DNA of 16,114 nt, from positions 1 to 16,114 of the forward strand of contig MHRX01000004.1 of assembly GCA_001822655.1 (NCBI GenBank), given 5' to 3'. Shown here in pieces: positions 1 to 6,664 of the stretch. Under the pieces are notes generated by a model. It worked only from the letters and a program-made list of their open reading frames with translations. It did no database searches and had not been told where the DNA came from. Within the stretch, counting starts at the first letter, position 1; each line of letters begins with the position of its first letter. The translations under genes were made by a program, and so were the position numbers. This stretch comes from Candidatus Taylorbacteria bacterium RIFCSPLOWO2_01_FULL_45_15b (lineage in GTDB: Bacteria > Patescibacteriota > Minisyncoccia > Phycocordibacterales > 01-FULL-45-15b).

Positions 1-62
1 ATTTCAGAATTATTAAGAAAGAGTTAATTTAGCACCTAAATACTTCCTTTACTCCTAATAAT

Positions 63-86
63 CCTCTCTTATCGAGGGGTTTTTTT
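63..86 (+). terminator. Probable rho-independent terminator of an upstream gene
   Basis: CCTC (63-66) can pair with GAGG (74-77), followed by a run of T from 80 to 86. The stem is only 4 bp, so it is weak, but its place just inside the window and its T run fit the end of a plus-strand gene lying before base 1. Confidence 0.5.
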
Positions 87-360
87 ATTTTCTGAACGTG
101 CTGGCGCGATTTTGCCCGCCCGACTTTGTCTCGACAAGCCAGTGCTGGGATATGGACTCGGCCAAGAACACTTTTTTGTCGCCGTCGCTTCAAAAAGTTT
201 CTCATTCTTACAGAATCTGTAAGCCTTTTGTCTCTCGAAGACCCGAGCTCAAAAGGTCTGGCGAAGCCCGCCAGTATCGACTCGATACGTTTCGGACGGG
301 CTCCAAGTTTTCCTTCTTACCCTGCTCACGCAACCCTTTTTACGAGGGGTGTTCCACAGA
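87..360. other. Intergenic stretch without a recognisable gene
   Basis: No convincing gene is seen. Plus-strand open frames exist (from 98 and 126), but they lack a ribosome binding site, have low-complexity translations and run into the antisense of the LAGLIDADG gene. The only structure noted is a possible hairpin: AGCCCG (265-270) with CGGGCT (297-302), enclosing TATCG (275-279) with CGATA (283-287). It may be the remnant of a decayed gene or the 3' untranslated region of the minus-strand LAGLIDADG transcript; the sequence does not decide. Confidence 0.5.
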
Positions 361-939
361 TTATTTTTTCCAGAGATTTATTTCATTTATAAACTCTGTG
401 GATCTGCGCGAGATACGGATAGTGTACTTATCGAGGTTGGAACTCGTAAATTTTTGTATATTTGGCTTATAGCCTAATTGATTCATCATGCTGATCACAT
501 CCATGGCTAAGGTTGGTATGCAACTTACAAAATTAACCATCGTATACCCTCGATCCAGATATATAGACCCGTCGGTCTGCAGCAATCCCCGTAAACACTC
601 CTTGATATAAATATTTTTAGCTTTTATCCAATCAGGAACTCTGACTTTTTGACGAAATTTTGAACCAAGTGAAACTTTCCATCGTAATAGATTTTCAAAA
701 TGATTTGAGTAACACGAGATGTCAACACAATTGGTTCTGTTGATGACCGAGACTTTATTGCTTGGAAGAAGCTTTGTTAACGAGGCTTGGACCTCAGTAA
801 TAAGCTGAGGATATTTTTTATCACATGTGATTCTAAGTCGAGTTGCACGACCATTAGGGTTCGAGAGATTGCCGTCACCTAAAGCTAAACCTATTATATA
901 TGCATGGAGCGACTTAGAACTAGAAAAGTGTTTTAACAT
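361..939 (-). CDS. LAGLIDADG-type homing endonuclease-like protein, free-standing
   Basis: A 192-residue protein with two LAGLIDADG-like motifs: YIIGLALGDGNL (about residues 14-25) and LRGLLQTDGSI (about 116-126), each carrying the acidic residue (GDG, TDG) that in this family binds the catalytic metal. Two motifs about 100 residues apart give one pseudo-dimeric DNA-cleaving unit, and the length is normal for a minimal two-motif enzyme. The family comprises homing endonucleases and intron maturases. The ATG is only 4 nt (TTAA) after the last base of tRNA-Leu on the same strand, so the only SD-like sequence lies inside the tRNA T-arm. It presumably shares the tRNA transcript. No group I intron core was recognised around it. 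DNA cleavage, a regulatory role or an inactive remnant are all possible; the motifs look intact. Confidence 0.8.
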   Translation of the reverse strand: MLKHFSSSKSLHAYIIGLALGDGNLSNPNGRATRLRITCDKKYPQLITEVQASLTKLLPSNKVSVINRTNCVDISCYSNHFENLLRWKVSLGSKFRQKVRVPDWIKAKNIYIKECLRGLLQTDGSIYLDRGYTMVNFVSCIPTLAMDVISMMNQLGYKPNIQKFTSSNLDKYTIRISRRSTEFINEINLWKK

Positions 940-943
940 TTAA

Positions 944-1025
944 TGCCGGAGGGGAGACTCGAACTCCCAAGCTTTGCAGCACACGATTTTGAGTCGTGCA
1001 TGGTTACCAATTTCATCACTCCGGC
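944..1025 (-). tRNA. tRNA-Leu (anticodon CAA)
   Basis: An 82-nt class II tRNA. On the minus strand the acceptor stem is GCCGGAG/CTCCGGC with discriminator A. The D-arm is ATG/CAT with GG in the loop. The anticodon arm is CACGA-CTCAAAA-TCGTG, giving anticodon CAA (codon TTG). A short variable arm GCT-GCAA-AGC marks it as a Leu/Ser/Tyr-type tRNA. The T-arm is GGGAG-TTCGAGT-CTCCC. CCA is not encoded and must be added by the CCA enzyme. The tRNA is uninterrupted. Confidence 0.95.
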
Positions 1026-1035
1026 AATGCACGAA

Positions 1036-1041
1036 ATTATA
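1036..1041 (-). promoter_or_regulatory. -10 box of the tRNA-Leu/LAGLIDADG promoter
   Basis: On the minus strand a perfect TATAAT lies at 1041-1036, 10 bp ahead of the tRNA 5' end at 1025, so transcription would start about 4 nt before the mature tRNA. The -35 region is weak (TTAGTC at 1065-1060, 18-bp spacer). Confidence 0.6.
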
Positions 1042-1122
1042 TATGAAAGTCGTTGACTAGACTAATGGAAAATATGTGATAATTAATGCGGTTGAACTTT
1101 TGTTTCGAATATTTGTAGTCCA

Positions 1123-1131
1123 TGTTAAAAT
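1123..1131 (+). promoter_or_regulatory. Extended -10 of parB, implying a leaderless mRNA
   Basis: TGT-TAAAAT (1123-1131) is an extended -10 motif, with exactly 6 nt between the hexamer and the parB ATG at 1138. Initiation about 7 nt downstream would start the mRNA at the ATG itself. No Shine-Dalgarno sequence precedes the ATG. An alternative start further upstream is TTGACT (1053-1058) with TGT-GATAAT (1075-1083, 19-bp spacer). Confidence 0.55.
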
Positions 1132-1137
1132 CTTCCT

Positions 1138-2166
1138 ATGTCGCAATTTTTTTCCAATGCTATTTTTTGGGTTGAGTCTGAAAAAATCAAGCCCAATCCT
1201 TTTCAGCCTCGTCAGGAATTTGACGAGAATAAGCTCCGTGATCTGTCGGAATCAATTCGCATGTATGGAATATTACAGCCACTGGTTGTTACAAGGAAAG
1301 AAATTATTAAAGAGGATGGAGGGCTTGTTACAGAATATGAGCTTATTTCCGGAGAACGGCGCCTACGCGCCTCTCGATTGGCGGGGCTACCATCTGTACC
1401 TGTGCTTATTCGAGCAAATACGGATGACGACAGAGTAAAACTAGAACTTGCCATAATTGAAAATCTTCAGCGAGAAGATTTGAATGCGGTAGATCGCGCG
1501 CGTGCCTTTGATAGGCTAGTTAAGGAATTTAATTTCAAGCACATACACATCGCCGAGAAGGTGGGGAAGAGTCGTGAATATGTCTCGAATTCCATCAGGA
1601 TTTTGAGTCTTCCTGAAGACATGATTGACGCTCTTTCAGAGGGGAAAATATCGGAAGGACACACCCGGCCGCTTCTTATGTTGATCGACCGACCGATGGA
1701 GCAAACGACACTCTATAAAGAAATACTTTTAAAGCGAATGACGGTACGCGAGGCCGAACTTATCGCGCGGAAGATCGCTGTAGAAAAAGCTCGCAAGATT
1801 GATACGGCGCCGGATCCCGAATTGATTGCTATGGAAGAGAGGTTGGCCGAGACGCTCGGTACTCGGGTCAAAATAGAAAAGAAACAAAGTGGCGGCAAGA
1901 TTGTCATTGATTTTTTTTCAGGCGAAGATCTGGAGTCATTGCTTAGCATGTTTGCTTCAAATTCTGTGTCGCGCAAATCAAATATCGACGTGGAGTTTGA
2001 AAGACTGAAAGAGAAGGAGAAGGATGTGCAGGCAGGAGTCGGTGCGGAAGTAGTACTCGGCGAAGCCATTGTTGAGGAGCTTGACGACCGCACCCCGGAG
2101 GAAAAAAATATCGCTGAAAATACGGATTCCGATGATATATATATTCTGAAGAATTTTTCCCTATAG
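1138..2166 (+). CDS. parB: ParB/Spo0J-family chromosome partitioning protein
   Basis: This is a 342-residue ParB, the centromere-binding CTPase that loads at parS sites, spreads along DNA and is moved by ParA. The N-terminal ParB/sulfiredoxin-like domain shows NPFQPR (20-25) and the arginine-rich box GERRLRAS (72-79). The conserved helix ENLQREDLNAVDRARAF follows (108-124), then the helix-turn-helix at about 134-158 (HIAEKVGKSREYVSNSIRIL) and a C-terminal dimerisation region. Length is slightly above the usual 280-300 residues because of an acidic, charged tail (about 285-342). The ATG is chosen because the conserved domain starts about 12 residues in and an extended -10 sits 6 nt before it. 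No parA neighbour and no parS palindrome (TGTTTCACGTGAAACA type) were seen in the window. It converges on rel with a 10-nt gap. Confidence 0.96.
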   Translation: MSQFFSNAIFWVESEKIKPNPFQPRQEFDENKLRDLSESIRMYGILQPLVVTRKEIIKEDGGLVTEYELISGERRLRASRLAGLPSVPVLIRANTDDDRVKLELAIIENLQREDLNAVDRARAFDRLVKEFNFKHIHIAEKVGKSREYVSNSIRILSLPEDMIDALSEGKISEGHTRPLLMLIDRPMEQTTLYKEILLKRMTVREAELIARKIAVEKARKIDTAPDPELIAMEERLAETLGTRVKIEKKQSGGKIVIDFFSGEDLESLLSMFASNSVSRKSNIDVEFERLKEKEKDVQAGVGAEVVLGEAIVEELDDRTPEEKNIAENTDSDDIYILKNFSL

Positions 2167-2176
2167 AAGGCATCGT

Positions 2177-3712
2177 TTATGCGGACTGTGATCTTGCTTC
2201 TGCGTCGAGCGCACTTCTAATGCACTTTTTTGCGAGGCCGGTTTTGACGAAAGCGAGCCATTTTCTGTTTGGTCTCGAGCTTTTCTTGGTCTCGATTTTC
2301 ACGATATCGCCATTTTGAAGTTTTGTATCGAGAGCGACAAATTTTCCGTTGACGCATGCGCCGGAAATATGATTCCCAAGATCAGTATGAATGGCATACG
2401 CAAAGTCTATGGGACTTGACTCCACGGGTAAGTCAACAACGTCGCCTTTTGGTGTGAAAGTGAATACACGCAGTTCAAAGAAATCATTTTTTAGATGTTG
2501 CATATATTCCTCATTTTCGACCTGATCGTGGTATTCAGCTAACTCTTTGACCCATCTCGGCGCTTGAGCGTCGGCTGTTTTATTTTCAGCTTTTTGAAGT
2601 GTTTCGGGAGTTCTATCGAATCGCACTATTGAAGGAAGGAGCATTCTCAACCATGAGAAACTCTGCTGTCCTCGTTTTAGGGCATATTGCTTGTAGCTTA
2701 AATGAGAGGCTATTCCATACTCGGCCTCCCTGTGCATTTCTTTTGTCCGAATCTGAACCTCCACCACGGCGCCGTCACCAGTGAAAACTGTTGTGTGGAG
2801 TCCGCGATAGCCGTTTGGTTTGGGAAAGGCAATATAGTCCTTGATGCGTCCTGGAAGCGGTCTCCACGCGCCGTGAATGACTCCAAGAATTCTGTAACAG
2901 TCCGCGACTGACGGTACAATGACGCGCAAGGCTGACAGGTCGTAGATTTTTTCAATATCGTTTTCTTTTCTCTCGAGTTTCTTGAATAAGCTGTAAAGAC
3001 TTTTTAGGCGATAGTCGCTGTGAATGTTTGTGATACCTTCAGCGGCAAGTCCTTTGAGAAGAGACTTGTGGAATTTCTGAAGATTCGTGATATTTTCTTT
3101 ATTTTTTTGCTTTACGAGTCTTTTTATTTCATCTGTCTTTTCCGGGTTTACATGGGAAAATGCTATGTCTTCAAGTTCGCGCGTTAGTTTTCTCATGCCG
3201 AGTCGGTAAGCAAGTGGGGCGTAAATCTCCAAAGTTTCAAGGGCGATGCGGTAACGCTTTGCTTCGGGGACGTGTTCTAAGGTGCGCATATTATGCAATC
3301 GGTCTGCCAGTTTGATGATCAGGACGCGAATGTCCTCCGCCATTGCGATAAAAAGTTTGCGAAGGCTGTCAATGTGGCGTTCGACACCGCGGTAACGAAG
3401 CTGGCCGAGTTTTGTTACTCCTTCAACGAGAAAAAGCACTTCGCTACCGAACCGCTCCTCGATTTGCTTAGAGGTTACACAGACGTCTTCAATAGTGTCA
3501 TGTAGAAGACCGGCCGCGATGGTAATTGGACCTTTGCCTAATTCAGCTAAGATTTTTGCGGTCTCGACAAGGTGCACAAAATAAGGTTCGCCGGAGTAGC
3601 GAAAGTGCTCCTGATGGGCCTCCGCCGCAAAGTTGTATGCTCGAGTGATGAGATCAATCGCTTCGGAAGATGGAGAGTCCATGAGGTCGAGAATTTCTCG
3701 TACGCTCGCCAT
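2177..3712 (-). CDS. rel: RelA/SpoT-family (p)ppGpp synthetase/hydrolase, short C-terminus
   Basis: A 511-residue bifunctional Rel protein that makes and degrades the stringent-response alarmones (p)ppGpp. The hydrolase HD domain is intact: H47, HDTIED (71-76), GVTKL (98-102) and LADRLHNM (135-142). The synthetase domain has YDLSALRVIV (257-266), RIKD (289-292), PKPNGYRGLHT (297-307), EVQIRT (318-323) and MHREAEYG (326-333). RIKD is the RxKD signature of enzymes with both activities; monofunctional RelA has ExDD. A TGS domain follows (about 415-490). The protein then ends, so the helical, zinc-finger and ACT domains that sense stalled ribosomes in ~730-residue Rel proteins are missing. The ATG is preceded by an extended -10 6 nt upstream and no SD, suggesting a leaderless message. 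Confidence 0.95.
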   Translation of the reverse strand: MASVREILDLMDSPSSEAIDLITRAYNFAAEAHQEHFRYSGEPYFVHLVETAKILAELGKGPITIAAGLLHDTIEDVCVTSKQIEERFGSEVLFLVEGVTKLGQLRYRGVERHIDSLRKLFIAMAEDIRVLIIKLADRLHNMRTLEHVPEAKRYRIALETLEIYAPLAYRLGMRKLTRELEDIAFSHVNPEKTDEIKRLVKQKNKENITNLQKFHKSLLKGLAAEGITNIHSDYRLKSLYSLFKKLERKENDIEKIYDLSALRVIVPSVADCYRILGVIHGAWRPLPGRIKDYIAFPKPNGYRGLHTTVFTGDGAVVEVQIRTKEMHREAEYGIASHLSYKQYALKRGQQSFSWLRMLLPSIVRFDRTPETLQKAENKTADAQAPRWVKELAEYHDQVENEEYMQHLKNDFFELRVFTFTPKGDVVDLPVESSPIDFAYAIHTDLGNHISGACVNGKFVALDTKLQNGDIVKIETKKSSRPNRKWLAFVKTGLAKKCIRSALDAEARSQSA

Positions 3713-3718
3713 TAACTC

Positions 3719-3748
3719 AATGTATCATGCGCGAGAGTTTGGGCGCAA
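3719..3748 (-). promoter_or_regulatory. rel promoter, leaderless type
   Basis: On the minus strand: TTGCGC (3748-3743), an 18-bp spacer, then TGA-TACATT (3727-3719) as an extended -10. Exactly 6 nt follow before the rel ATG at 3712. No SD is present. Confidence 0.55.
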
Positions 3749-3799
3749 ACGGATTCTGCATCATAACACAATCTGGGTCTTACTCCGGTGCGCCCGGCC

Positions 3800-3827
3800 T
3801 TGACAATGCGCCCCTTTTTAATATATT
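3800..3827 (+). promoter_or_regulatory. Sigma70-like promoter of paralogue A
   Basis: A perfect -35 TTGACA (3800-3805), 16-bp spacer, -10 TATATT (3822-3827) followed by G. It lies downstream of the most upstream in-frame ATG (3788), so it rules out that start and supports ATG 3863. The architecture matches the promoter of paralogue B. Confidence 0.75.
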
Positions 3828-3862
3828 GGGTTGCAGATAAACCAAAGAGAAAGGCGGCTTGT

Positions 3863-4546
3863 ATGATGAGAGTTTTTTCACGTATTCTCGGATTTGTTTT
3901 TTCGGGAATTGTCTCCGGCGAGACACTCATGTATTTTTGGTTGAAGAAACAAGAGACGAGAATCATTATTGATTTGCTTTACGCAATGTACGCGGAGTTT
4001 AGAAATACGCCGAATTTCCTGATTACTCGTCCTAGAATTCATTTGGTCGAGGAGGTTCTCGTGAAGCGATTTCGGCGTGCGGAGAGATCTGAAAACTTGG
4101 TTGAGATTCTGAAAGTTATTGCCAGCAGACCTTTTCGCGTGGAAGCCACAAGTCCATTTGATTCGAGGTTTGCGAAAGTTTTACAATCGCGAATTGAAGA
4201 CGGTGATATAAGTCTCGGAGTGGAGACAAAAGTTAGGCTGGCGTGTCTCCTTAGCGGCGCGTTTGATGTGGCCAATATTATCGTTGAGTCGGTTCTCTTA
4301 GACGAAAGACGCTACTATGCGTTTGGGGTCATTACACAAGCGCATCTCGAAATTCTATTGGGCGTTGTGCCGGACTTTTCTCCATCAATACAAGAAGTTA
4401 TCCTACAACGGGCAATTGATTGTGGTCTCGAGAATTTCTCCGTTGACGCAAGAGCCTCCGCCGCTCTCATAGATCCGAATCGAGTCGGGAATGCTCTTCC
4501 GAAAGCCGCTAGCTCGGACCATCCGCTTCCTGTTCAAGATGCTTAA
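3863..4546 (+). CDS. Uncharacterised protein, paralogue A of a tandem pair
   Basis: I do not recognise this family. The product is 227 residues from ATG 3863, which is preceded by an AAAGG ribosome binding site 8 nt upstream; the frame is open back to ATG 3788, but the promoter lies after that codon. It is a relative of the next gene: shared blocks are GFVFS near the N-terminus, YFWLKK/YFGLRR, the LVKRF...EIL region, SRFAK, VRLACLL/VRIVLLF, and SPSIQEVILQRAID/SPSLQEVLVRRAID near the end. Predicted character is mostly helical with a hydrophobic N-terminal 25 residues that could touch the membrane. No catalytic motif, cysteine pair or signal peptide cleavage site is evident. The last ~25 residues are Pro/Ala/Ser-rich and not conserved. 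It forms its own unit with promoter and terminator. Confidence 0.8.
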   Translation: MMRVFSRILGFVFSGIVSGETLMYFWLKKQETRIIIDLLYAMYAEFRNTPNFLITRPRIHLVEEVLVKRFRRAERSENLVEILKVIASRPFRVEATSPFDSRFAKVLQSRIEDGDISLGVETKVRLACLLSGAFDVANIIVESVLLDERRYYAFGVITQAHLEILLGVVPDFSPSIQEVILQRAIDCGLENFSVDARASAALIDPNRVGNALPKAASSDHPLPVQDA

Positions 4547-4555
4547 TTGATCAGT

Positions 4556-4581
4556 AAGGCACCTCGGTCGGTGCCTTTTTT
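4556..4581 (+). terminator. Rho-independent terminator of paralogue A
   Basis: AAGGCACC (4556-4563), loop TCGGTC, GGTGCCTT (4570-4577), then T to 4581. It begins 9 nt after the stop codon. The stem shares AAGGCAC with the terminator of paralogue B. Confidence 0.92.
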
Positions 4582-4981
4582 GTTATTTGGAATAAAAAAC
4601 GGTTGAATTGAGGGTATGCTGTAATTATTTTCATCCAATTTTCGTCCAAAAAAATTTTTACGTTATATACCGCGATCGCTGAATAAAACGTATAGAGGGA
4701 AATTTTACTTCGAAACCCGATCGTTACTCGATCGTTTAATTTTTTCGGTATTATTTCGGTAGTTTGTCTGGTCTGTGATTCGGACGCGCCTTGTTACCAC
4801 ATCTCTCGGGTATCGTCTTTGTCGCAAGGCGATCTCGTTTCGCCAAACGAAATCGCTCGCTATCCTTACAAGATCAATATGCCCTTTGGCTTTCGCAGAC
4901 TCGACCGAAGAAGGTCTTGCGAAGCATTGCGCATTTGCGTCTAACAGACGATTTGGGCATGTATTTCATGCTGAACTGGGA
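4582..4981. other. Intergenic region between the paralogues, with several small palindromes
   Basis: No gene is seen; the plus-strand open frames from 4775 and 4791 lack an SD and stop before the next promoter. Contents: the conserved element at 4660-4690; two CGATCG boxes (4718-4723, 4729-4734) 5 bp apart; and a hairpin with 10-bp arms, GCGATCTCGT (4829-4838) and ACGAAATCGC (4847-4856), with one mismatch. This is where remnants of the duplication that made the gene pair would be expected, but none is recognisable. Confidence 0.5.
4660..4690. repeat. 31-bp intergenic motif, copy 1
   Basis: ACGTTATAT (4660-4668), 15 bp, TAAAACG (4684-4690). A second copy with identical spacing is at 6634-6664; the two agree at 25 of 31 positions. 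The outer parts form an imperfect inverted repeat (CGTTATAT against ATAAAACG) around the palindrome GCGATCGC (4672-4679), so it resembles an operator. Confidence 0.6.
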
Positions 4982-5009
4982 TTGACAACAAGCCATTCTC
5001 TATTATATT
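4982..5009 (+). promoter_or_regulatory. Sigma70-like promoter of paralogue B
   Basis: TTGACA (4982-4987), 16-bp spacer, TATATT (5004-5009) followed by G: the same -35, spacer and -10 as paralogue A. The predicted 5' leader is about 25 nt and holds an AAAAAGGA ribosome binding site. Confidence 0.75.
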
Positions 5010-5041
5010 GATAATCGGACAACTCAAAAAAGGACATTGAT

Positions 5042-5734
5042 ATGATTAAAGACTTACTGGGCCGGCTCGCTGGGTTCGTGTTTTCGAAACTAATCTGCAA
5101 GAAATACCTCTTCTACTTTGGTCTTCGGCGATTTTCTACTGCGGCGCTAAATAATTTCCTTGCTATTCAGTATTCCCATTACCAAGAAATGTGGAAAAAG
5201 GGAGGACTGAATGCATATCTCAGTGACTTGTGTGAATTCATCCTGATCAAGAGGCTTATTGATTACGCCAAGCATGGGCGACCGATCAACGAAATTCTTC
5301 GGACTTTTAGTCTGCGGCCGCGCTGTTTTTACCCGAATATTGATGGCCTCTATTCTCGTTTTGCCAAAGCGGTTGCTTCGGCGAACTTAGAAGCTGAAGG
5401 ATTCTCAATTAGTGATAGAGTTCGTATAGTCTTGCTATTTTATTGTGGTCGTTGGGAAGACATAAACGACATGATCGAAGCGATACTTAAGACATGCAAT
5501 AAGTCCCAATTTGCAGTTTTGGGTAAAGATGAAATTGAGAAGTTGCTTGACTTGGCTCTGAATATCTCGCCATCTCTTCAGGAAGTATTAGTCAGGCGCG
5601 CAATAGATATTGGCATTGGCAATCTTTCATCTTCGGCAGTGCGGACATGCGAATCGATTTCTCCAAAACTTATGGCGTCGGCTGGGTATGTTTTGCCGGA
5701 AGAAAAAGTGACGGATGCGGGAAGTAAGACATAG
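5042..5734 (+). CDS. Uncharacterised protein, paralogue B of a tandem pair
   Basis: Unrecognised family, 230 residues. The start is well supported: ATG 5042 has AGGA (5031-5034) 7 nt upstream, and the N-terminus (MIKDLLGRLAGFVFS) aligns with that of paralogue A (MMRVFSRILGFVFS). By eye the two proteins share roughly 30% identity over the whole length, strongest in the hydrophobic N-terminus, around SRFAK (residues ~106-110) and at SPSLQEVLVRRAIDIGIGNLS (about 180-200). Sequence character is helical, with alternating basic and hydrophobic residues; no enzyme motif is visible. It has its own promoter and terminator. The product may act with or substitute for paralogue A; the sequence gives no more. 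Confidence 0.82.
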   Translation: MIKDLLGRLAGFVFSKLICKKYLFYFGLRRFSTAALNNFLAIQYSHYQEMWKKGGLNAYLSDLCEFILIKRLIDYAKHGRPINEILRTFSLRPRCFYPNIDGLYSRFAKAVASANLEAEGFSISDRVRIVLLFYCGRWEDINDMIEAILKTCNKSQFAVLGKDEIEKLLDLALNISPSLQEVLVRRAIDIGIGNLSSSAVRTCESISPKLMASAGYVLPEEKVTDAGSKT

Positions 5735-5744
5735 ACCATTTTTT

Positions 5745-5766
5745 AAGGCACGAGGGTGCCTTTTTT
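5745..5766 (+). terminator. Rho-independent terminator of paralogue B
   Basis: AAGGCAC (5745-5751), loop GAGG, GTGCCTT (5756-5762), T run to 5766. It begins 10 nt after the stop codon. The stem is nearly identical to the paralogue A terminator. Confidence 0.92.
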
Positions 5767-5785
5767 ATTGTCTAGCGATACGAGA

Positions 5786-5811
5786 GAAATGAAAATTCCT
5801 ATTTTCATTTC
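5786..5811. repeat. Perfect 11-bp hairpin
   Basis: GAAATGAAAAT (5786-5796), loop TCCT, ATTTTCATTTC (5801-5811): a perfect inverted repeat not followed by a T run. Function unknown. Confidence 0.7.
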
Positions 5812-5829
5812 CGAGTGAGCGACGACAAC

Positions 5830-5921
5830 AAAAGGTTTAAAACCCCGCCCCTTGGGGCGGTGTGAGCGAGTCTTCGAGATCCACATGGGTCCAGGGCTTG
5901 CCCTGGGGTTTAATACCTTTT
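5830..5921. other. Structured intergenic element (closing stem with two inner hairpins)
   Basis: Outer arms AAAAGGTTTAAAACCCC (5830-5846) and GGGGTTTAATACCTTTT (5905-5921) are complementary at 15 of 17 positions. Inside are two perfect hairpins with TT loops: CCGCCCC/GGGGCGG (5845-5860) and CCAGGGC/GCCCTGG (5891-5906). The hairpins overlap the closing arms by two bases, so the folds partly compete. It may be a structured RNA leading into the broken phosphatase gene, or a dispersed palindromic repeat. It matches no riboswitch class that I know. Confidence 0.5.
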
Positions 5922-6036
5922 ATTTGGCAATGCTCCTTAAGGTATGGTATGCATGTTATGAACAGTTCTAACCAAAAAAACCGAAAGAACGCCGCGCTTA
6001 ATGGACGGTTGCGCGGCACGATTTCGACTAAATCGT

Positions 6037-6571
6037 ATGAAACAAGCCGTATTCTTTGAACGCGATGGGGTATTGAACGAAACGAGACCAGGACCAAAAC
6101 ACGAAATCATACCATTAACCATGAAAGATTTTAAGGTTAAACGTAGCGCAAAAGAACCGCTTAAAACTTTAAGAAGTGCGGGCTTTGTGCTGATTGTTAC
6201 AACAAATCAGCCGGGATTATCCCGGGGTTATCAATCTCGCCGAGAACTCGACCGCATGCACGAAGTTTTTGCGTCGGATATTACCGATTGACGACATCAT
6301 GGTTTGCCCTCACGACGAATCCGATCGTTGTCCATGTCGAAAACCGCGTACGGCTCTCCTCTTTGAAGCGGCGACTAAGTGGCATTTGGATCTAGACCAT
6401 TCTTTTATCATTAGCAACAAATGGGAAGATGCGGAAGCTGGGAGGATGTCGGGTCCGACGGCTATTCTCATCAGATCTCCGTGGGTCGGGCAACTAAAAG
6501 GTGACGTCGACGACCTTCGTACAGCGGTCGACGAGATTAAACGGATTACGTTCGAGCGACAGAAGAAATAA
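6037..6571 (+). pseudogene. HAD-IIIA phosphatase (GmhB/HisB-N-like), frameshifted
   Basis: Two overlapping frames together make one ~177-residue HAD-IIIA hydrolase, the family of D-glycero-D-manno-heptose-1,7-bisphosphate phosphatase and the histidinol-phosphatase half of HisB. The first frame (from ATG 6037) has FFERDGVLN and TTNQPGLSRGY, then ends at a TGA at 6289-6291. The second continues with LRRILPIDDIMVCPHDESDRCPCRKP, which contains the zinc-binding Cys-x-His...Cys-x-Cys cluster, and SNKWEDAEAG. Removing one T from the run at 6266-6270 joins them as MHEVLRRILPIDD, exactly as expected for the family. The first motif has Glu where the nucleophilic Asp of FLDRDGVLN normally lies, and motif IV has Asn for Asp; these suggest lost or altered activity unless this is a known variant subfamily. 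No SD precedes ATG 6037. A sequencing error in the T run could also explain the shift. Confidence 0.8.
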
Positions 6572-6591
6572 CTTCACTTAAAAGAGTCATA

Positions 6592-6615
6592 ACCGGCAGA
6601 AATGCCGGTATTTTT
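6592..6615 (+). terminator. Rho-independent terminator after the HAD gene
   Basis: ACCGGCA (6592-6598), GAAA tetraloop, TGCCGGT (6603-6609), then ATTTTT. The strong terminator suggests the locus was recently a functional transcription unit. Confidence 0.9.
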
Positions 6616-6633
6616 ATGGCCAATGTTATTCAT

Positions 6634-6664
6634 ACGTTATATTCCCCGACCGCGGCGTAAAACG
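6634..6664. repeat. 31-bp intergenic motif, copy 2
   Basis: ACGTTATAT (6634-6642), 15 bp, TAAAACG (6658-6664), the same spacing as the copy at 4660-4690. It lies about 20 bp after a terminator; copy 1 lies about 80 bp after one. Confidence 0.6.

Noticed and set aside
98..472. Plus-strand ORF of 124 codons at the left end
   Set aside because: No SD or promoter, unlikely composition, and it overlaps the antisense of the LAGLIDADG gene, whose motifs are clear.
3788..3862. Upstream ATG (3788) as the start of paralogue A
   Set aside because: The TTGACA/TATATT promoter at 3800-3827 lies after it, there is an SD before 3863, and the paralogue's N-terminus aligns with the later start.
4672..4679. 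GCGATCGC as a HIP1 repeat
   Set aside because: It is the cyanobacterial HIP1 octamer, but only one copy is seen and it is the centre of a larger palindromic motif.
5837..6122. Minus-strand ORFs over the structured element and HAD gene start
   Set aside because: They lie across hairpins and antisense to a recognisable HAD domain; no SD is present.
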